Below are positions 24,301-64,000 of a stretch of DNA of 64,000 bases, in pieces (positions within the stretch are counted from its first letter, which is position 1; every line of letters begins with the position of its first letter). A program made the position numbers and the translations under genes. The notes beneath the pieces were generated by a model, which ran no database searches, was not told the DNA's origin, and saw only the letters and a list, made by a program, of their open reading frames with translations. Origin of the DNA: Corbicula japonica (Eukaryota > Mollusca > Bivalvia > Venerida > Cyrenidae); the NCBI GenBank assembly GCA_038501625.1, contig JAZAYU010000087.1, forward strand, positions 2,100,001-2,164,000. The letters are read 5' to 3'.

Positions 24301-24605
24301 AAATATGTGTTAAAAAGTCTTTGGACTATATTCATATATTGTCATGGGAGTATTTGGATGACTTTTGTCTAGATTGTTGAATTGATGTTTTGGAAGATGA
24401 CTTTCGCAAGAATCGTTTGATTGAAATGTCATTGGCTTTCATACGATGACAATTCGATAAAACAATGTACAGAATAATTGCTGGTAGTTTTGGGTAAGAC
24501 GATACTATTTACTACAGGCATACTTCAATATAAAGTTGCATCATTTTCAGGAACTGACTGTGGCTTTGAGATTGCTTTTCTAGATTCTGTTTTGCCGTTT
24601 AATAT
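21312..24605. other. intergenic interval between tRNA-Pro and the transposon nest
   Basis: Mostly unassigned. 21465-21650 resembles a dispersed element with GGGGCGGATCCAGGATTT at its start. 23395-23450 shares TTTGCTCGAACC and GAGCAGCAATAT-like words with 20060-20095. It contains the candidate OPA1 exon 1. No other coding exon is recognised. Confidence 0.5.
22724..22740 (+). CDS. OPA1: candidate OPA1 first coding exon
   Basis: A 17-base open segment begins with ATG, encodes Met-Ala-Arg-Arg-Arg plus two bases, and is followed by GTGATA as a possible donor. The next OPA1 exon needs exactly two bases to complete its first codon, and I recall the vertebrate first OPA1 exon also ending in that phase and being short and Arg-rich. 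It lies in a small GC-rich island in AT-rich DNA. Seventeen bases can match by chance and the donor is only moderate, so this is a hypothesis. The alternative is translation from the first in-frame ATG at 29120. Confidence 0.33.
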
Positions 24606-24749
24606 CACAGACACTTGTTTAGGGGTCCTTTGCTGGCCCTATATGCCTATAGAGCTATATAGGCCTCTATATAGGCTTACAGGTCTCTAGATCCAAAAGT
24701 GGGCAATTTCAGGAAATAAATGGATGATTTACAGCATGAGATACAACTA

Positions 24750-25720
24750 TCGTCACACCACATATTTTGACGCACCATATATTTTGACGCACTGTTTGTT
24801 TTCATCTCGTTCCCAAATATGTGATATCCTAATGATGTAATTATGCTGCAAAATGATCAGTTAACATTCATCTGACCATTTAATAAATTACAGTGTGTAA
24901 ATTATGCAAACTGAAGCCAGTAAAACATCATTGTTTAATGATATAGTAAAAATGACACGAATCACTTAATACTTTTTCTCTTGTTGAATAAATCCTTAAT
25001 ATTGGTATTATTTTACACAATTTAAAACAAATTTTTCTCTTGTTAGCAACAAATGACAAATCTAGCATCAGTCATGAGATGGGCATGAGTGCAATATGAT
25101 GTTATACTAAAATTTGTCCTTGTTGTAAATCCCTTACATGTTATATTGTTTCCATACATTTTTACCTTCATTTGTAATTTATCATCATTGTTATTTTTCA
25201 CTCTACAATATCAAAATATTAAACCTACAAAGGACACTACCTCAGGAGATATGGTTAGTCATGGAAAACCGGGAAGAAACCGCCAGTCATCAAAGAGTGA
25301 TGTCTTTTCGCACTTAAAGGAGACTAGATGCAGAATCTTTAATAAAATTCCGTTTTCCATTTTTTTACCATACAAAAATTGTCAAAATCTTATTCTAAAT
25401 GATTTAAATAACACCATTCATGTTCTTTTGTTGTGCCAGATGCAAGAGAGTGTGTAAACTTACTTTTAACTAATTAGAAATGTGGTTACATTACATGCGT
25501 CAAAATATGTGGGTGAAAACCAAAGTTAGCATTTTTGGGGTTGTCATGTTTGTTTCTTGCTCTACAAACAAATTCTTGATATTTTTTCATAATTGCAGTT
25601 TTATTCAAATAAGGAAGGATGTATGTTCATGATATTAATGTTAAGTTTAAAATGAACATTCAATTTTAAAAGTTGTTTTGGATTAAAAGCTTAAGTGCGT
25701 CAAAATACGTGACACCAGGA
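24750..25720. mobile_element. TA-flanked insertion in left arm
   Basis: Flanked by TA at 24748-24749 and 25721-25722; excision restores the sequence of the intact opposite arm. Subterminal inverted word TATTTTGACGCAC on both sides. An open frame at 25089-25457 is unrecognised. Confidence 0.7.
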
Positions 25721-26126
25721 TACAATCACTTAGAACACAAAATATCCCCGTTTTCAAAAAATAACAGTTCATACATAACATTACCATGGAAAGATAACCA
25801 ACTAAACAGATCTCGGAAAAATACATCATCCCAGTTGCACATTAATTTCAAAGACAACATGGTAACTTACCGAACAAATGTTGATTCCCGTTGATAGATC
25901 CTTTAATAATCTTTCCTATGACACTAGTAACTATACATAAATTTGTCTATTGGTGGAGAAAATCCAAATTTATTATCAAAATTTTATGGAAGTTTTCACT
26001 CGGAATCTCTTCTTTTCCGATTAAGCCCAGTTTATTTAAAAAAAACGACTTGGCTGCGCATTAGAGCCGGGTTAAAAAAACCGTTAAATTTGGTGGAAAA
26101 TTCTGAACGTCCGTAAAACGTCGGTA

Positions 26127-26958
26127 CTGGGATCCTATGTATTTACCGGACAATCAATTTACCGGACAAAATTTATATCACTGGAATACACAATCAATTT
26201 TTGATCAGGTTCGGGAAAAATTACGTAAGAATCAATAACACACCTTTTGCTTCCATGTAAATAACAACGTCGCAGTCGGTTAATTTTCATGTATATTAAT
26301 GATATTTTTAGTATATGACCTTTTTTTTACAATGAGATTTCATGATTACGCACACGGGGGATTTTAGGTAACTGCGCATGTGCCAATCTAGAGGCGCCCA
26401 AAGGGCGTCTGAAGATGTCTCATCAAATTACAAAACGAGTACATAGAATGTTTTTTGTGCAAGTATATGGGAAACAATAAGTAACAGACGGACAGACTAT
26501 CATGAATTGATGACGTAATCATTTTTCTTTTCATTTTATTATATATTACTACCTAAATTTTCTCCCATTTAGGACCTCATTATAACTTGCGCAATTCTAA
26601 TTATTTATAATAACTGTGAGGGGTTTTCCAGATGTAAATGATGTTGTTTTATGGGAAAAGGCCGCTTAATGAATGTTTATGGAAAAAAAACAATATTTAA
26701 AACGAAAACTTCAAAAATATGTATTGAAACTCTTTGTCCGGTAAATTGAGCTACCGTTGCCATTTTCTCTGCTGCTATACTGCCTTCCTTGGGAGCCTCT
26801 TCATAAAATTAAGCAGTACTTTCAGTATCAAATAATCACGCTTGTGTAAATGAAGAACTGACGATTTCTCTCTGCAAGTTTTTCATGATTATGATGCAGA
26901 ATACAAAAGTTAGAACGAAAAAAAATCAATTTTTGTCCGGTAATATGAATGATCCCAG
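26127..26958. mobile_element. TIR element with CTGGGATC ends
   Basis: Ends CTGGGATC...ACCGGACAA and the complement, flanked by TA on both sides. Further ACCGGACAAA words lie just inside each end. Confidence 0.65.
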
Positions 26959-27560
26959 TATGTTTCCTGTACGTACAATGTGTAATTTAAATAAAAATCA
27001 AGTAAATAGAATGTTGACCATCAAAACAACAGACACCGAGATTGCTTATTATTTTCAAGGTTTGTTTCAAACGATTGTCAAATAATTTCTTCATTTTTTT
27101 AAATTTACTCATTTTTTGAAACTATGGGCGTTTCCGGAAATGACGTAATTTGCATAATTTCGGAAAAGAACAGATTCCGCGGACAAAAAATGTGAAAACT
27201 TCAGTGATTTTGATAATACATTTGGATTTTCTCCACCAATAAACGAATTTATGTATAGTTACATGTGTCATAGGAAAGATTATTATAGGATCTATCAACG
27301 GGAATCAACATTTGTTCGGTAAGTTACCATTTTATCTTCGAAATTAATGTGCAACTGGGATGATGTATTTTTCCGAGATCTGTTTAGTTGGTTATCTTTC
27401 CATGGTAATGTTATGTATGAACTGTTATTTTTTGAAAACGGGGATATTTTGTGTTCTAAGTGATTGTAGTTGTATCTCAAGCTGTAGATCATCCGTTTAT
27501 TTCCTGAAATTGCCCACTTTTGGATCTAGAGACCTGTAAGCCTATATATAGGCCTATATA

Positions 27561-27973
27561 CAGTACTATGAACGTTTAAGGTTACAAACGAAACGCACGA
27601 TACGCGATATACGGACGCACGATACACGATAGACGGACGCACGATACGCGATAGACTGACGCACCATACACGGTAAACGAACGATACACGATATTGCCAA
27701 TTCATATAATTTATGGACGAGATTTCTAAAGATTTGAAAATGCTATCAAAATATAAGATGAATGGTTGAAATTTAAACACTTAATTTTGCATACGCAAGT
27801 AACTTATTCACGTTGCATGATAAAATAAAAAACGTTTGATGCATGATACACGATATACGGACGCACGATGCACGTTAGACGGACGCACGATACACGTTAG
27901 ACGGACGCACGATACACGATAGACGGACGCACGATAGACGCAAATTTTGTAACATTAAACGTTCACAGTACTG
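27561..27973. mobile_element. CAGTACTGTGAACGT-ended MITE carrying a 22-bp minisatellite
   Basis: Inverted ends CAGTACTATGAACGTTTAA and CAGTACTGTGAACGTTTAA, flanked by TA at 27559-27560 and 27974-27975. Inside are two arrays of a 22-bp unit ACGCACGATACACGATAGAC (about 27591-27690 and 27843-27950) around a unique centre. CAGT ends plus TA suggest the Tc1/mariner type. Confidence 0.75.
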
Positions 27974-28331
27974 TAGCTCTATAGGCATATAGGGCCAGCA
28001 AAGGACCCCTAAACAAGTGTCTGTGTTCAATATTACTCTCAGGAACCTCATTTTCTATAAATAAACATCCAGATACCATGTATATGACATTTGACCTATT
28101 GTCAATAGACCTATAATTTATAAATAAACAACATACATTTGTACCCCACTCTCTTTTCTGTCAAATAAAATTATTCATGACCGTCTAACACTGGCTTTTC
28201 AAGTGTCAATTAAATTAACTACATCTGATGATCTATCATGGTTTGCAGTTTGTTGTTTTATGTATCAATGGTCACATTTTCAGACGTTCATCTTGACTAA
28301 ATACAGTGACCTGCTTTGATAATTTCATTAT

Positions 28332-28814
28332 CAGGTCTAGGAAATGGCTGTTTTTACAGACTGTCTGTAAATTTACAGACTGTCAATTTATTTATAGATA
28401 AATGGATCTGTAAATTTATGGAGAAGGGTGGTTTCAAAAGGTGTCAAAAATTAAAATCTTGGTTCTACACCACACTGGGATAAAAATCAATGAAGATCTA
28501 CAAATTAATTAGTATTCTTTATTGTTAATGAACATAACTTTTTTAAAGTAATAATTATTATGTTCAAATGATAATGTGAAATTTTGTTAGGTCATCGATG
28601 ACTATGTTGGAGAGGAAATAGCAGTGTGAACAAACTTCAACCATTTATATTTATATCCTATGCTATGCTCTTTTCTATCAGAATTAACAAAAATGCTTTA
28701 GATTTGTGATTTTCTAAAATGTGTTAACTTTTGTATCAACCCATTTATCTATAAATAAACTGACATTCTGCAAATTTACAGACAGTCCATAAAAACAGCC
28801 GTTTCCTAGACCTG
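28332..28814. mobile_element. TIR element just upstream of OPA1 exon 2
   Basis: Arms of about 75 bp start CAGGTCTAGGAAATGGCTGT and its close complement, each containing ACTGTCTGTAAATTT and ATTTATAGATAAATGG. 483 bp in all. The right end is 112 bp before the exon 2 acceptor. Target duplication is ambiguous (AT-rich flanks). Confidence 0.75.
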
Positions 28815-28926
28815 ATTATTTTTATTTTAACAGTAATTTTAATTTTTATAAGGGATGTTTCGGTTTGGCTCATTTAAATTAGCCAATGTCCTGAACAATT
28901 TGATTGTATATTCATTCTGATTCTAG

Positions 28927-63830
<34,904 letters not shown>

Positions 63831-63934
63831 TGGACAGCACAACTTATACATGATGTGATCCTGTTGTAAACCTGCAGTGAGCAAAACATCATCCTGTGAC
63901 CTACAGACTTTAAAACTGTAGCCTTGTTATAATC

Positions 63935-64000
63935 CAACATTAGCCTGTTACTCCATAGATATTAGTTTTCATGCCTGTGCAACCAGTGTAAACCCTGATC
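63935..64000. repeat. TTAACCCTTT element, copy 30, cut by window end
   Basis: TTACTCCATAGATATTAG then GCAACCAGTGTAAACCCTGA. It begins about 105 bp after the OPA1 stop, so it probably lies in the 3' UTR. Confidence 0.65.

Larger units (their letters stand above)
24606..28025. mobile_element. transposon with long inverted arms, hit by three other elements
   Basis: The left arm (24606-24749 plus 25721 to about 25990) is the inverse complement of the right arm (about 27190-27560 plus 27974-28025). Outer ends start CACAGACACTTGTTTAGGGG. Both arms are interrupted by younger TA-flanked insertions (24750-25720 and 27561-27973), and the centre by 26127-26958. Removing them rejoins the arms exactly. 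No transposase is recognised; outer target duplication is unclear. Confidence 0.8.

Overview
The window is animal nuclear DNA, most likely from a bivalve mollusc (inferred; a heterodont clam would fit). It is AT-rich and intron-rich. It is packed with non-autonomous elements that have central tandem repeats, a tetranucleotide microsatellite and a terminal hairpin. That layout is what has been described for bivalve 'pearl' elements and Helentron-type (HINE) elements. A 500-base run of N at 9889-10388 is a scaffold gap.

Two protein genes and one tRNA can be supported. (1) On the minus strand, 21130 down to 11591, are the first three coding exons of an ING4/ING5-type chromatin reader. They give the N-terminal 92 residues; the remaining exons, including the PHD finger, are not visible and must lie in the gap or left of the window. 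(2) On the plus strand, 28927-63830, is an essentially complete OPA1 gene (mitochondrial inner-membrane dynamin-like GTPase). It has 28 coding exons that I could join in phase through GT-AG introns to a stop codon. A short candidate first exon at 22724-22740 would bring the protein to 994 residues. (3) A tRNA-Pro (UGG) at 21229-21300 sits about 100 bp upstream of the ING start codon. ING and OPA1 are divergent, with the tRNA in the interval between them.

Layout. 1-8.85 kb holds no recognised gene: it is a diverged direct duplication, with two TA-flanked elements present only in the left copy. 10.4-17.3 kb (ING introns) holds pearl/Helentron-like elements with about 145-bp tandem units, one interrupted by a THAP-domain DNA transposon relic. 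17.4-20.5 kb holds two CAGGG-ended elements with 5-bp target duplications. 24.6-28.0 kb is a transposon with long inverted arms, itself hit by three other elements. From 28.9 kb onwards the OPA1 introns carry about 29 copies of a palindromic 'TTAACCCTTT' element, many near-perfect foldbacks, and four more pearl/Helentron-like insertions.

The most unusual signals are in OPA1. At two exons (58604-58737 and 62602-62712) the 3' end of the exon together with its splice donor has been tandemly reiterated into the following intron, giving decayed minisatellites made of coding sequence plus duplicate donor sites. A third array runs into the acceptor at 42443. Separately, five element families share one layout and polarity, and three of them carry the same AGGTCAAGGTCA core in their tandem units. 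Every copy whose direction can be read lies antisense to its host gene.
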